A DNA stretch of 64,000 bases from Corynebacterium amycolatum. Its GTDB lineage: Bacteria > Actinomycetota > Actinomycetes > Mycobacteriales > Mycobacteriaceae. Below the pieces are notes generated by a model. The model was not told the origin of the DNA, made no database searches, and saw only the letters and a program-made list of their open reading frames with translations. The first letter of the stretch is position 1. Each line of letters begins with the position of its first letter. A program made the position numbers and the translations under genes. Below, piece by piece: positions 16,489-25,076 of this stretch. The stretch covers positions 1,984,001 to 2,048,000 of the forward strand of contig NZ_CP069513.1 in NCBI RefSeq assembly GCF_016889425.1. Direction: 5' to 3'.

Positions 16489-19032
16489 GTGGGAAGCGTG
16501 TCACTATCTGAAATGCTTCCCAACCTAGCTGAGGTTCCTGAGTCCCTTTTCGACGATGCGATTATGGACTCATTCATTGCCTGGACCAGGGACCAGGGCA
16601 TCACGCTCTACCCGGCGCAGGAAGAGGCCGCTATCGGTTTGGCTGGTGGCGACCATGTCATCCTTGCCACTCCAACGGGGTCGGGCAAGTCGATGGTAGC
16701 TATAGCCGCCCATTTCTGCGCGCTTGCCCGTGGTCAGCGCAGCTTTTACACAGCGCCTATTAAGGCCTTGGTCAGCGAGAAGTTTTTTGCCCTCTGCGAG
16801 GTCTTTGGCGCTGAAAATGTCGGTATGATGACCGGCGATGCCACCGTCAACGGCGGCGCCCCCATCATCTGCGCAACTGCGGAAATTGTCGCCAATATCG
16901 CCCTGCGCGACGGGGCCGACGCCGATATTGACCAGGTGGTAATGGATGAATTCCACTTCTATGCGGATCCCGACCGCGGCTGGGCATGGCAGGTGCCACT
17001 GCTCGAGCTTTCCCGTTGCCAATTCTTGTTGATGTCCGCCACTCTCGGCGATACTCAAAAGTTTGAGACGGATCTGAAGGAACGCACGGGCCTCGACGTC
17101 AACCTCGTTACAGGTACGACGCGCCCGGTGCCGTTGGATTTCCACTATGTCTACACGCCAGTTCATGACACGCTGGCGGAGTTGCTGAAATCCGGAAAAG
17201 CCCCAATCTACATCGTCTTTTTCTCCCAGCGCCAAGCAGCTGAACAGGCTCAAGCACTGACCGGTCTGAAGCTGCTGACGAAGGAGGAAAAGGAGCGGAT
17301 TCGCGAGGAGATTGGCGATTTCCGGTTTACCACGGCCTTTGGTCGAGTTCTTTCCAAGTTGGTGCGCCAGGGCATTGGCGTCCACCATGCGGGAATGCTG
17401 CCGAAGTACCGTCGTTTGGTTGAGCGTCTCTCTCAGACTGGTCTGCTGAAGGTTATCTGTGGCACGGATACCCTCGGCGTCGGCATCAACGTGCCTATTC
17501 GTACGGTGCTAATTACCGGTTTGGCCAAATTCGATGGCCGCCGTAGCCGTATTCTCAAGTCACGCGAGTTCCACCAGATTGCTGGACGCGCCGGCCGTGC
17601 TGGCTACGACACCGAGGGCACCGTAGTTGTCGAAGCACCTGAACACGAAATCGAAAATGCCAAGCTGCGTCGCCGTGCCGGCCAGGATGAGGCCAAACTG
17701 AAGAAGTTGCGGCTGAAGTCCGTTCCCAAGGGCGAAGTGACATGGTCGGAGAAGACCTTCGACAAAATCGTTTCTCAGCCACCAGAGCCGCTGACCAGTC
17801 GCTTTGCAGTTACCAACGGTATGTTGCTCAACGTCATTGCACGTGGGGGCGATACCTACGAACACATGCGTCATCTGCTGCGCACCAATCACGACACCCG
17901 CCACCAGCAAAACGAGGCTATTCTGACCGCAATTGAGCTCTACCGCGGTTTGGTCAACGCGGGAATCGTCGTCACGCATGGCGAGGGCGATGACTGCCGC
18001 CCCGAGCTGACAATGGAGCTGCAGCGTGACTTCGCGCTCAACCAACCACTGTCGCCTTTCGCCATCGCCGCGCTCGAACTGCTGGATAAGGACAGCCCGA
18101 ACTACGCACTCGATGTCATCAGTGTGTTTGAGTCAATTCTGGAAGACCCTCGCCCGCTGCTCATCGCGCAGCAGAAAAAGGCACGCGGTGAAGAAATTGC
18201 CGCGCTCAAGGCCGAAGGCGTTGATTACACCGAACGTATGAACATCGTCGAAGACATCACATGGCCGATGCCGCTTGCCGACAAGCTGGAGGGCGCATTC
18301 GACACCTATGCCCAAGGTCACCCGTGGGTGCGTGAGTTTTCGCTGTCGCCCAAATCTGTGGTGCGCGAGATGGTGGAAAAGGCCATGACTTTTTCGGATG
18401 TGGTATCTGAGTACGGAATCGCCCGCTCCGAAGGTATTTTCTTGCGCTACCTCACCGATGCCTGGCGCACTTTGCGACACACTCTCCCACCGGAAGCTGC
18501 TAACGAGGAGCTCCGGGACATTGTGGAATGGCTCGGCGAGCTCGTTGTGCAGGTGGATAACTCCCTGGTAGATGAATGGGCGCAGATGGCCGATCCGGAC
18601 AAGCCATTGGACGAAGAAACTCTCAAGGAAGCGGCTTTTGGCACCGACGAGTCGCGGCCTCTTACCGGCAATGAGCGTGCATTTACCCGTATGGTGCGCA
18701 ATCTCATGTTCCGCCACGTGCAGCTCTTTGCCTTTGAAAAGGAGGAGGAGCTGGCCGACCTGGACAACTACCTCGACGACGCACCAGATTGGCCTGCCGC
18801 GATGGATGACTACTTCGATGAATACGATGACCTAGGCATCGATGCTAAGGCTCGCGGCGGCGATATGATTTCGATTGACCGCAAGGCTGGTGAGGGCCTA
18901 TGGCATGTGATCCAGATACTCGATGATCCTGAGGGTGACCACGGTTGGCGCTTTGAAGCGAACGTTGACTTGGCTGCATCTGATGAATGCGGCGAAGTCA
19001 GGTTGGCATCACTGCGAATTATTCAGGGATAA
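16489..19032 (+). CDS. DEAD/DEAH helicase with C-terminal DUF3516 domain
   Basis: A Ski2-like superfamily II helicase of up to 847 residues. Walker A is TPTGSGKS (residues 61-68), motif II is DEFH (about 153-156, in VVMDEFHFYADPDRGWAW), motif III is MSATLGD, motif VI is QIAGRAGRAGYD. The C-terminal ~400 residues correspond to DUF3516, seen in actinobacterial relatives; function unknown, possibly RNA processing. The start is uncertain: GTG at 16489, GTG at 16498 or ATG at 16513 (codon 9) are possible and none has an ideal ribosome-binding site. It ends at a strong shared terminator. Confidence 0.87.
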   Translation: MGSVSLSEMLPNLAEVPESLFDDAIMDSFIAWTRDQGITLYPAQEEAAIGLAGGDHVILATPTGSGKSMVAIAAHFCALARGQRSFYTAPIKALVSEKFFALCEVFGAENVGMMTGDATVNGGAPIICATAEIVANIALRDGADADIDQVVMDEFHFYADPDRGWAWQVPLLELSRCQFLLMSATLGDTQKFETDLKERTGLDVNLVTGTTRPVPLDFHYVYTPVHDTLAELLKSGKAPIYIVFFSQRQAAEQAQALTGLKLLTKEEKERIREEIGDFRFTTAFGRVLSKLVRQGIGVHHAGMLPKYRRLVERLSQTGLLKVICGTDTLGVGINVPIRTVLITGLAKFDGRRSRILKSREFHQIAGRAGRAGYDTEGTVVVEAPEHEIENAKLRRRAGQDEAKLKKLRLKSVPKGEVTWSEKTFDKIVSQPPEPLTSRFAVTNGMLLNVIARGGDTYEHMRHLLRTNHDTRHQQNEAILTAIELYRGLVNAGIVVTHGEGDDCRPELTMELQRDFALNQPLSPFAIAALELLDKDSPNYALDVISVFESILEDPRPLLIAQQKKARGEEIAALKAEGVDYTERMNIVEDITWPMPLADKLEGAFDTYAQGHPWVREFSLSPKSVVREMVEKAMTFSDVVSEYGIARSEGIFLRYLTDAWRTLRHTLPPEAANEELRDIVEWLGELVVQVDNSLVDEWAQMADPDKPLDEETLKEAAFGTDESRPLTGNERAFTRMVRNLMFRHVQLFAFEKEEELADLDNYLDDAPDWPAAMDDYFDEYDDLGIDAKARGGDMISIDRKAGEGLWHVIQILDDPEGDHGWRFEANVDLAASDECGEVRLASLRIIQG

Positions 19033-19037
19033 ACGCT

Positions 19038-19066
19038 AAACCGGGCTGGAACTGCCAGCCCGGTTT
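19038..19066. terminator. Bidirectional terminator between the DUF3516 helicase and oxyR
   Basis: AAACCGGGCTGG (19038-19049), loop AACTG, CCAGCCCGGTTT (19055-19066): a perfect 12-bp stem whose AAA/TTT ends suit both directions. It sits between convergent stop codons. Confidence 0.88.
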
Positions 19067-19107
19067 GGCTTACTTCGTACGCTACTGCAACATGCGCCAA
19101 GAGAGCT

Positions 19108-20040
19108 TTAGGCAATAGCGTCTATGTATGCCTGCCGTACCAGTTCGGCAATTCGATTGAACTCGCCGCCGCGTACCGATGATGCCCGGTGAACCAGCCC
19201 AATGGTGCGTCCCGGCCGTGCCGGACCCTCGAATCGCGCAACAGCCAGACCGGGACGGTCCGCCTCAATCTTGACAGCCGATTCCGGCACAAGCGACTGC
19301 CCCAACCCACCGGCAACACACTGCACGACGGTCGATAGAGAAGCCGCCCGTGTTTCCAAGCCGGAGGTCTCGCCGTGAACAGCATCGACCTTGCGACAGA
19401 TATCCAACACCTGGTCACGCAGGCAATGACCGTCGTCAAGTAGGAGCAAGTCCAAGTCCCTGATTGCCTCAAGCTTTACGTCTTCCTTACCTGCCAGCGG
19501 ATGATCGTCTGGCACGACGATGTAGAACTCTTCGTCGTAGAGGTAAATTTCTTCAAAGGAAGGCACATCGGACGGCAGTGCCATGATGGCTGCATCAATG
19601 GTGCCGGAACGAAGTGATTCGATGAGGCGCTCGGTCGGCTCCTCGACGATCCTAGGCCTTAGATCTGGCAGCTCGTCACGAACTAACTGGAGGAAGTTGG
19701 GCAGCACGTATGGAGCAACCGTAGGGATAACACCAATGGATAGTGGTCCGGACAAATCATCTGTACGGCCAGATGCGCGAGCAACAATCTCGTCAACAAT
19801 TTCAGATGCTTGGCGTGCATAAGGAATCAGACCGCGACCGAGTGGCGTCACCAGCACTCGGCGAGTCGAACGCTCTACAAGCTGCACCCCCAGTCCCTGC
19901 TCAAGGGTGGAAAGCGCTTGTGACAGGCTGGGCTGTGAAATGCCGAGACGGGCAGCGGCTTGACCGAAGTGACCGGTATCGGCAATCGCGACAAAGGCAC
20001 GTAACTGAGGCAAAGTGGGCCGATAATCTCTATTACGCAT
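19108..20040 (-). CDS. oxyR: Hydrogen peroxide sensor/regulator OxyR (LysR family)
   Basis: LysR-type regulator of 310 residues. The N-terminal helix-turn-helix is AAARLGISQPSLSQALSTLE (residues 28-47). The redox pair is present: Cys206 in GHCLRD and Cys215 in DICRK, as in OxyR, which form a disulfide on peroxide exposure. ATG at 20040 (MRNRDYRPTL) is used; in-frame codons further upstream would run into the ahpC promoter. It is divergent from ahpC-ahpD, and a 7-bp-arm palindrome at 20045-20064 lies in the shared space, five bases from this start. Confidence 0.95.
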   Translation of the reverse strand: MRNRDYRPTLPQLRAFVAIADTGHFGQAAARLGISQPSLSQALSTLEQGLGVQLVERSTRRVLVTPLGRGLIPYARQASEIVDEIVARASGRTDDLSGPLSIGVIPTVAPYVLPNFLQLVRDELPDLRPRIVEEPTERLIESLRSGTIDAAIMALPSDVPSFEEIYLYDEEFYIVVPDDHPLAGKEDVKLEAIRDLDLLLLDDGHCLRDQVLDICRKVDAVHGETSGLETRAASLSTVVQCVAGGLGQSLVPESAVKIEADRPGLAVARFEGPARPGRTIGLVHRASSVRGGEFNRIAELVRQAYIDAIA

Positions 20041-20044
20041 ACCT

Positions 20045-20064
20045 ATAAGCTTACACGAGCTTAT
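20045..20064. promoter_or_regulatory. Candidate OxyR operator between oxyR and ahpC
   Basis: ATAAGCT (20045-20051), 6-bp spacer, AGCTTAT (20058-20064): a perfect inverted repeat with the spacing and A/T edges of LysR-type sites. It is 13 bp upstream of the ahpC -35 hexamer and directly before the oxyR start, so it can serve activation of ahpC and autoregulation. Confidence 0.65.
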
Positions 20065-20077
20065 TAACTTTTTCCTC

Positions 20078-20106
20078 TTGACGGTTTGGGAATCCATAGG
20101 CATAAT
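20078..20106 (+). promoter_or_regulatory. ahpC promoter
   Basis: TTGACG (20078-20083), exactly 17 bp, CATAAT (20101-20106). A near-consensus vegetative promoter. AGGAGG at 20136-20141 is the ahpC ribosome-binding site. Confidence 0.8.
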
Positions 20107-20145
20107 GGCGTGTGACCCCAGAAGGAATACATTCAGGAGGATTCC

Positions 20146-20742
20146 ATGGCAATTTTGACTGTTGGCGACAAGTTCCCCGAGTTTTCTCTAACCGCTCTCA
20201 AGGGCGGCAACCTGCGTGATGCAAACGCTTCTTCTCCGGATGACTACTTCGAGCAGGTAACCAATGAGTCCTACGAGGGTAAGTGGAAAGTCGTCTTCTT
20301 CTACCCGAAGGACTTCACCTTTGTCTGCCCGACGGAGATTGCTGCATTCGGCAAGCTGAACGAGGAATTCGAAGACCGCGACACCGTTATTCTCGGTGGC
20401 TCTGGCGACAACGAGTTCTCCCACTTCAACTGGCGTGCAACCCACGAGGAACTACTGGACATCCCGTTCCCGATGTTCTCCGACATCCGCCACGACCTGA
20501 TGCGTGCACTCGGCGTCGAGAACGCTGACGGTGTTGCAGATCGCGCAACCTTCATCATTGACCCGGACGGCATCATTCAGTTCGTCTCCGTTACCCCGGA
20601 CGCTGTCGGTCGTAACGTTGACGAGGTTCTGCGTGTTCTCGACGCTCTTCAGTCTGAAGAGGTCTGCGCATGTAACTGGCAGAAGAATGACCCGACCAAG
20701 AACATCGACAAGATGGATGTTCTGAAGCAGGAGCTGAAGTAA
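20146..20742 (+). CDS. ahpC: Alkyl hydroperoxide reductase AhpC (2-Cys peroxiredoxin)
   Basis: Reduces H2O2, organic peroxides and peroxynitrite in the cytoplasm; 198 residues. Peroxidatic Cys61 lies in [13 protein letters not shown]. Near the C-terminus VCACNW gives Cys174 and Cys176, the resolving Cys arrangement of mycobacterial-type AhpC. It is followed by ahpD after 5 bp, its reducing partner. Divergent OxyR is the likely activator. The C. diphtheriae equivalent is known as DirA. Confidence 0.97.
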   Translation: MAILTVGDKFPEFSLTALKGGNLRDANASSPDDYFEQVTNESYEGKWKVVFFYPKDFTFVCPTEIAAFGKLNEEFEDRDTVILGGSGDNEFSHFNWRATHEELLDIPFPMFSDIRHDLMRALGVENADGVADRATFIIDPDGIIQFVSVTPDAVGRNVDEVLRVLDALQSEEVCACNWQKNDPTKNIDKMDVLKQELK

Positions 20743-20747
20743 CTCAT

Positions 20748-21272
20748 ATGAGCATCGATAACCTTCGTTCCGGCCTACCGGAGTACGCCAAGGACATGAA
20801 GCTGAACCTTGGCACTCTCACCCGTTCTACGGAACTCTCCGAGCAGCAGCTGTGGGGTACCCTGCTTGCATCTGCTGCTGCCACCCGCAACGAGACCGTC
20901 TTCTCCGAGATTGCTGAGGAAGCCAAGGAGCACCTGTCTGACGAGGCTTTCGAGTCTGCGCTTGGTGCGGCTACCGTTATGGGCATGAACAACGTCGCTT
21001 ACCGCACTCGCCACATGCTCGGTGATGACTACGCACAGGTCAAGTTCGGTCTGCGCATGAACATCATCTCCAATCCGGGTGCCGAGAAGGAAGACTTCGA
21101 GCTGTGGTCTCTGGCAGTTTCTGCCATCAACGGCTGTGAAGCATGCGTGACCTCCCACGCAAAGGTCGTCCGCGATGCTGGTCTGACCAAGGAGCAGGTC
21201 TGGGAAGCTGTGAAGATTGCAGGCACCGTCTCTGGTATTGCACAGGCTGTCTTCGCTGAGGCTACCCGCTAA
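20748..21272 (+). CDS. ahpD: Alkyl hydroperoxide reductase partner AhpD
   Basis: Carboxymuconolactone-decarboxylase-like thiol reductase of 174 residues that reduces AhpC. The catalytic CxxC with proton-relay His is CEACVTSH (Cys130, Cys133, His137). It begins 5 bp after the ahpC stop and shares its promoter. In mycobacteria AhpD takes electrons from lipoamide-linked dihydrolipoamide acyltransferase; the same is inferred here. Confidence 0.96.
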   Translation: MSIDNLRSGLPEYAKDMKLNLGTLTRSTELSEQQLWGTLLASAAATRNETVFSEIAEEAKEHLSDEAFESALGAATVMGMNNVAYRTRHMLGDDYAQVKFGLRMNIISNPGAEKEDFELWSLAVSAINGCEACVTSHAKVVRDAGLTKEQVWEAVKIAGTVSGIAQAVFAEATR

Positions 21273-21339
21273 ATATTAGGAGGATACGTTCGGCTTTGAT
21301 AGTCGAACGCTCCCCCGCAGGATTTCCTGCTGATCAAAT

Positions 21340-21386
21340 AGCGCCCAAGGAACCAATTTGTACCGGTTCCTTGGGCGCTTTTTCTT
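21340..21386 (+). terminator. Terminator of ahpC-ahpD
   Basis: AGCGCCCAAGGAACC (21340-21354), 10-nt loop, GGTTCCTTGGGCGCT (21365-21379), then TTTTTCTT. A perfect 15-bp stem. An orphan AGGAGG at 21278 between ahpD and this hairpin has no start codon behind it. Confidence 0.92.
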
Positions 21387-21397
21387 ATTCGTTTCGG

Positions 21398-22615
21398 CTA
21401 CTGCTGCGGAGGGTAATAGCCCGGATTTTCCTGCGCTTCATTAATAACTCGACGGCCACCGATGAGCTGGCGGTAGATGTGCACCTGAACCAGCATAGCC
21501 AGCGGCATTGTGTACAAGATGCCAATATAGAAGAGCATCGCACCTGCGGAAGAAACAATCGACGTCAGTATGAATGCAACAAGCATCGTCCAATATTGGG
21601 GCTTTACCAGGCGCCAAGCGACAACCGGCGCCTCAAGCGCAGTTGCTCGACCATCGAAAACAAGTAGTGGCATAGTCGCTGTAATTGGCATGATGAAAAT
21701 CGACGTCAACAACAAAACCAAGTAGCCCAGTGGAATCATCGCCGCGGCAGCTTCACTGCCATTGGCGGACAGGGATACTCCAGCGATGAAGAGCACCATC
21801 CCCGGCAGCATGGCGAGCAGTCCCACCAGGAACGTGACAATGTAGACACCGATAAGAGATCCCCACCTGTTTACACGGAAGAAAGTACCGTAGTTCGGCA
21901 CTCTCCCATCGACAGCTTCGAATGCACCGCGCAGCATAAATGCCTGCATCGCGAACATGCCCACGGCAAATAGGAGTGCCATCGCGCCGACAGTCGCGAA
22001 CATTGACCCTAGATCCTCAAACGGAACATCGCCTGGATAGTTCGGCTCAAATTCCGGATCGAAGTCACCAGAGGCAAAGAGAATTGCCGCTGCGCCAACA
22101 ATCAGGGCGACTAGTACGGCGAAGAACGTCAGCATGACGCCAAGCCAAGAAGCAAAATTGCTATTTAGACTACGAAACGCTGCGGAAAAGGCACTTCCAA
22201 TGTCGACCTTCGTCGGCCCTTGTGCCACAGGCTTCACCGGTGGCTCATTGCCACCTGGCATGTTGACTCCGGGAGCAAGTGCACCGGCTGCAGGATTCCC
22301 CCCTGCCGGTTGCTGCCAGTAGCTTGATCCCGCACCATAGGGCTGGCCACCATAGTTCTCGCTTGGCTCGCCAGTTCCGTAGGACGGAATATCGCCATAG
22401 GCCTGTTCCCTACCGTGAGCCTGATTCCACTGTGGCGAATCCTCTGGTCCACGCGAGCCATGTTGTGCGTCCGAATCGACCCCGTAAGGGTTGTAGTCCT
22501 GCGAACCATTGTTGGGAAAACCGTGGCTCTGGGAGTCATAGTTACTGGACTCATTGTCCCGGCTGCCGTCACCGTAAGGATCGTTGTTGCTGTATGGATT
22601 GTTTGGGGTATTCAT
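21398..22615 (-). CDS. Membrane protein with low-complexity N-terminus, unknown function
   Basis: 405 residues. The first ~140 residues are low in complexity, rich in Asn, Gly, Ser, Tyr and Pro (NNPYSNNDPYGDGS and similar), with no signal peptide. The rest contains several hydrophobic helices: LGVMLTFFAVLVALIVGAA, ATVGAMALLFAVGMFAMQAF, LIGVYIVTFLVGLLAMLPGMVLF (written as overlapping segments), LVLLLTSIFIMPITATMP and a last pair around TMLVAFILTSIV. This architecture resembles actinobacterial proteins with a Gly/Tyr-rich cytoplasmic tail. I do not recognise a function. ATG at 22615 (MNTPNNPYSN) is preferred to an upstream in-frame codon at 22654 because an AGGAG lies about 10 nt before it. The promoter region holds an unusual inverted repeat. 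Confidence 0.75.
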   Translation of the reverse strand: MNTPNNPYSNNDPYGDGSRDNESSNYDSQSHGFPNNGSQDYNPYGVDSDAQHGSRGPEDSPQWNQAHGREQAYGDIPSYGTGEPSENYGGQPYGAGSSYWQQPAGGNPAAGALAPGVNMPGGNEPPVKPVAQGPTKVDIGSAFSAAFRSLNSNFASWLGVMLTFFAVLVALIVGAAAILFASGDFDPEFEPNYPGDVPFEDLGSMFATVGAMALLFAVGMFAMQAFMLRGAFEAVDGRVPNYGTFFRVNRWGSLIGVYIVTFLVGLLAMLPGMVLFIAGVSLSANGSEAAAAMIPLGYLVLLLTSIFIMPITATMPLLVFDGRATALEAPVVAWRLVKPQYWTMLVAFILTSIVSSAGAMLFYIGILYTMPLAMLVQVHIYRQLIGGRRVINEAQENPGYYPPQQ

Positions 22616-22655
22616 GAAGCAGACTGCTCCTGCCAAATTGACGGATACATACAAA

Positions 22656-22738
22656 TAATGCGCACAACGGACTATACGTGAGACAAGCCCTTGATGAGAT
22701 TTTAATGGGCCAAAGTATAAGTCACGTTGTGCGCATTA
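22656..22738. repeat. Paired 14-bp inverted repeat flanking a promoter
   Basis: TAATGCGCACAACG (22656-22669) and CGTTGTGCGCATTA (22725-22738) are exact reverse complements 55 bp apart; similarity continues a few bases outward (ATACA..). On the minus strand a -10-like TATAGT and a second TATACT lie between the copies, before the membrane-protein gene. This looks like two inverted operators flanking a promoter rather than a terminator, as there is no T-run. Confidence 0.6.
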
Positions 22739-22758
22739 ATGTATTTAATTGGACGTTC

Positions 22759-24861
22759 TTACACGAGCTCCACCGAAGCGACTCCCTCGAATTCGTTCAA
22801 TGAATCACCAACACCCAACGCGCTACCACGCACGATGATGTCATACTTGCCCGGCGCGACTCCTCCGGTCTCCCAAGAGACCTTGGCGGTGGTATAAATA
22901 CCGTCCTTGGCAAATTCAATGACAGTTGCCTGGTCCCAGTCGTCGGAAACAATCTCACCGCGGTCATTCTTGATAAGTAGGTAGCCGTCTTCCAGTCGCA
23001 AGTCGTTATTCGGATTTGCCGCGACGAATTGGGCAACGGCTTTCTGCCCTACCGTGACGCTTGCCGTGGATTCAAGCACGTCACCAAAATTCTTGCCCAT
23101 TGGAGCGGAATCGATAACCTTTCCTCCTGCTGGCGACGGCGGGATGATGCCAGTGAGATCGCCTGCCGCACGGCCTGGCTCGACCGCAATGCCGTCGGCA
23201 AGCGCGTGAGCGAGATTGTGATAAATGGAAATCATCGCACTGAGCGTGTACTTGCCGAAAGCCGTTGCGCCGCCCTCGTAGTCCTGCTGATCGTATTCCT
23301 CTGGGGTAGCGACGTAGTGGCCATAGCTGTTGGTGTAGCCCTGGCAGATGACAGTATCGATTGGAACACCGAGGACTTCAGCGACGTGCTGACGCATGCG
23401 GTAGCCCGACATTGTGGTGGGTTCAAGGCCATTGGTGATCAAGGTGAAGCCACCGATGCGGGTGATGGAGAACATGTGGGTCTGCTGGAGAAGACCATCG
23501 ATGTAGCCGACTGGCAGCAGGCACTCTTTGTTGCCCTGAATCTCCCCGATGTTTTTCGGGAGTACGACGTTATTGAGCTGGTGCACCCACGGCGTACCGC
23601 CGCGCTCGCCTTCGTTGAACCCGAGGGCTGGTTCTCCACCGCCATCCTCCTGGCTACTGGCTGCGAAGGCCGCACCGAGGATTGCAGGTCCAGTGCGGTG
23701 CGGCTGGCCGTCGGGCGTGAATTGGCCGTCGATGTCGACATCGCCAAGGTTGACCCACTTGTGGACAGTGGAGATACCGCCTCCTGGCAGTGCAATGGTC
23801 TGTCCCTGGGTAGCGTCAATCTGACGCTGACCGAGAATGCGGGCGGACTCTGCTTCGTCTCCGTTGCCTGGGCCCGAATTTGGCACGAGCCCCATGTTCG
23901 GGCTGATGTCACCCGGGCACGACATGGTAAATGCGGCGACAAAGGGGGCATCGGCCGGCTCACGGTGGGTAACCCCGCGGTCGACCTCGACCTTCCATGC
24001 TGCGTAGCCCTTGTTGTCGCCGTCGATGATGGTGTGCTCGGGACCGAAGGTGGTCGGATGAATTCCATACCAGTTAATGAATCCGACTTCGCGGCCACCG
24101 CGACTCACGTGCAGTGTATGGCTTTCCGGGTTGACTCCGTCGGGGAAGCGACGCAGCTCTTCTTCAGGGTTACGCTTAAATGCCTGCAGGGAGCGGTTGA
24201 CACCCGCATCCTTGGCAATCCCCTTGGTCAGGTGGATAGTCGACGGCTGGTAATCAGCGTGTGCACGTTCAATAGCCTTGACCACACCGACGACTACAGC
24301 TTCGAAAGTGACGGGACGGAATCCGAGGGTAGTCAGGTCAACCATGAGATGGCCCGACGTACCTCCCGGCGCAACATGCGTGTGAGATGCGCAGATAAGC
24401 ACGTTGCCCTCATGGTAGAGGTCTCCGAAAAGAGCTCGGAGACGCCGCAGAACTTCCATCTGGATGGACTGGAACATGAGCCCCATGTCTGCGGTGACGT
24501 GGACGACACGGTTGTCGTTGTCATCGCCGAAGATGAATGCACGCGCCATCTGGCGAAGACGCAGACCCGAGGTGATCTGATCCATGACCGCATACCCGTT
24601 CATGCCAGCGCCGAGTGGCTCGCCTGTCATATCGGCCATTCCTCGACCGACATTCAAATTGGTGGTCGAATTCCCCGCGGCGGCAGAAGCCCCGTTTGCA
24701 GGAGCGGCGTTTGCCTTAGGTGCACCACTTACGGCAGGCATCATACTCGCAGCTGACACGGCAGTTGCTCCGACGAGGAAGCCTCGCCTGCCCACTTGGT
24801 ACGGGGCGCGTGCGGTTGGTTCTGCCGAATTCGACGATGATGCCATCTGGGGATCGAGCAT
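22759..24861 (-). CDS. Neutral/alkaline ceramidase, Tat-exported
   Basis: Hydrolyses ceramide to sphingosine and fatty acid outside the cell; 700 residues. A twin-arginine signal is plain: RRGFLVG (Arg25-Arg26) and a hydrophobic Ala-rich helix ending around PKANAAPA. The catalytic domain begins with the family opening GMADMTGEPLGAGMNGYA. Ser320 in CPGDISPNMG matches the nucleophile of neutral ceramidases, and NWYGIHPTTFG and HTHVAPGGTSG supply Zn-site histidines. The C-terminal ~170 residues form the Ig-like domain that follows the catalytic domain. ATG at 24861 has GAGGATG upstream. It is a single gene divergent from DUF1846. A related sphingolipid or N-acyl substrate cannot be excluded. Confidence 0.9.
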   Translation of the reverse strand: MLDPQMASSSNSAEPTARAPYQVGRRGFLVGATAVSAASMMPAVSGAPKANAAPANGASAAAGNSTTNLNVGRGMADMTGEPLGAGMNGYAVMDQITSGLRLRQMARAFIFGDDNDNRVVHVTADMGLMFQSIQMEVLRRLRALFGDLYHEGNVLICASHTHVAPGGTSGHLMVDLTTLGFRPVTFEAVVVGVVKAIERAHADYQPSTIHLTKGIAKDAGVNRSLQAFKRNPEEELRRFPDGVNPESHTLHVSRGGREVGFINWYGIHPTTFGPEHTIIDGDNKGYAAWKVEVDRGVTHREPADAPFVAAFTMSCPGDISPNMGLVPNSGPGNGDEAESARILGQRQIDATQGQTIALPGGGISTVHKWVNLGDVDIDGQFTPDGQPHRTGPAILGAAFAASSQEDGGGEPALGFNEGERGGTPWVHQLNNVVLPKNIGEIQGNKECLLPVGYIDGLLQQTHMFSITRIGGFTLITNGLEPTTMSGYRMRQHVAEVLGVPIDTVICQGYTNSYGHYVATPEEYDQQDYEGGATAFGKYTLSAMISIYHNLAHALADGIAVEPGRAAGDLTGIIPPSPAGGKVIDSAPMGKNFGDVLESTASVTVGQKAVAQFVAANPNNDLRLEDGYLLIKNDRGEIVSDDWDQATVIEFAKDGIYTTAKVSWETGGVAPGKYDIIVRGSALGVGDSLNEFEGVASVELV

Positions 24862-25076
24862 GTCACATCCTCTTCATATTTCTTTTTGAATATCAATATG
24901 CTGGACTTTAATCAGACAATCCCCTACGCGTGGCCTAATTCACCAAAGTTTCCAAAATCCCCCCGCGACAGCAGTAACCGATACGACATTCGCAAGGCGG
25001 TATCACTACCATGGGCACAGTAGAATTTCGCAATATTTAGCGCGCTCCCCGCAGACACAACTTCAGAAAGGGCACC

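Noticed and set aside
6050..19032. Two SF2 helicases considered as parts of a phage-defence system
   Set aside because: No nuclease, methylase-specificity or other defence partner nearby; both belong to conserved core neighbourhoods.
21278..21283. AGGAGG after ahpD without a gene
   Set aside because: No start codon at a usable distance; a frame from TTG 21296 runs through the terminator.
23029..24756. Long open frame opposite the ceramidase gene (575 codons)
   Set aside because: It mirrors the ceramidase frame in high-G+C codon bias, has no family features and no ribosome-binding site.
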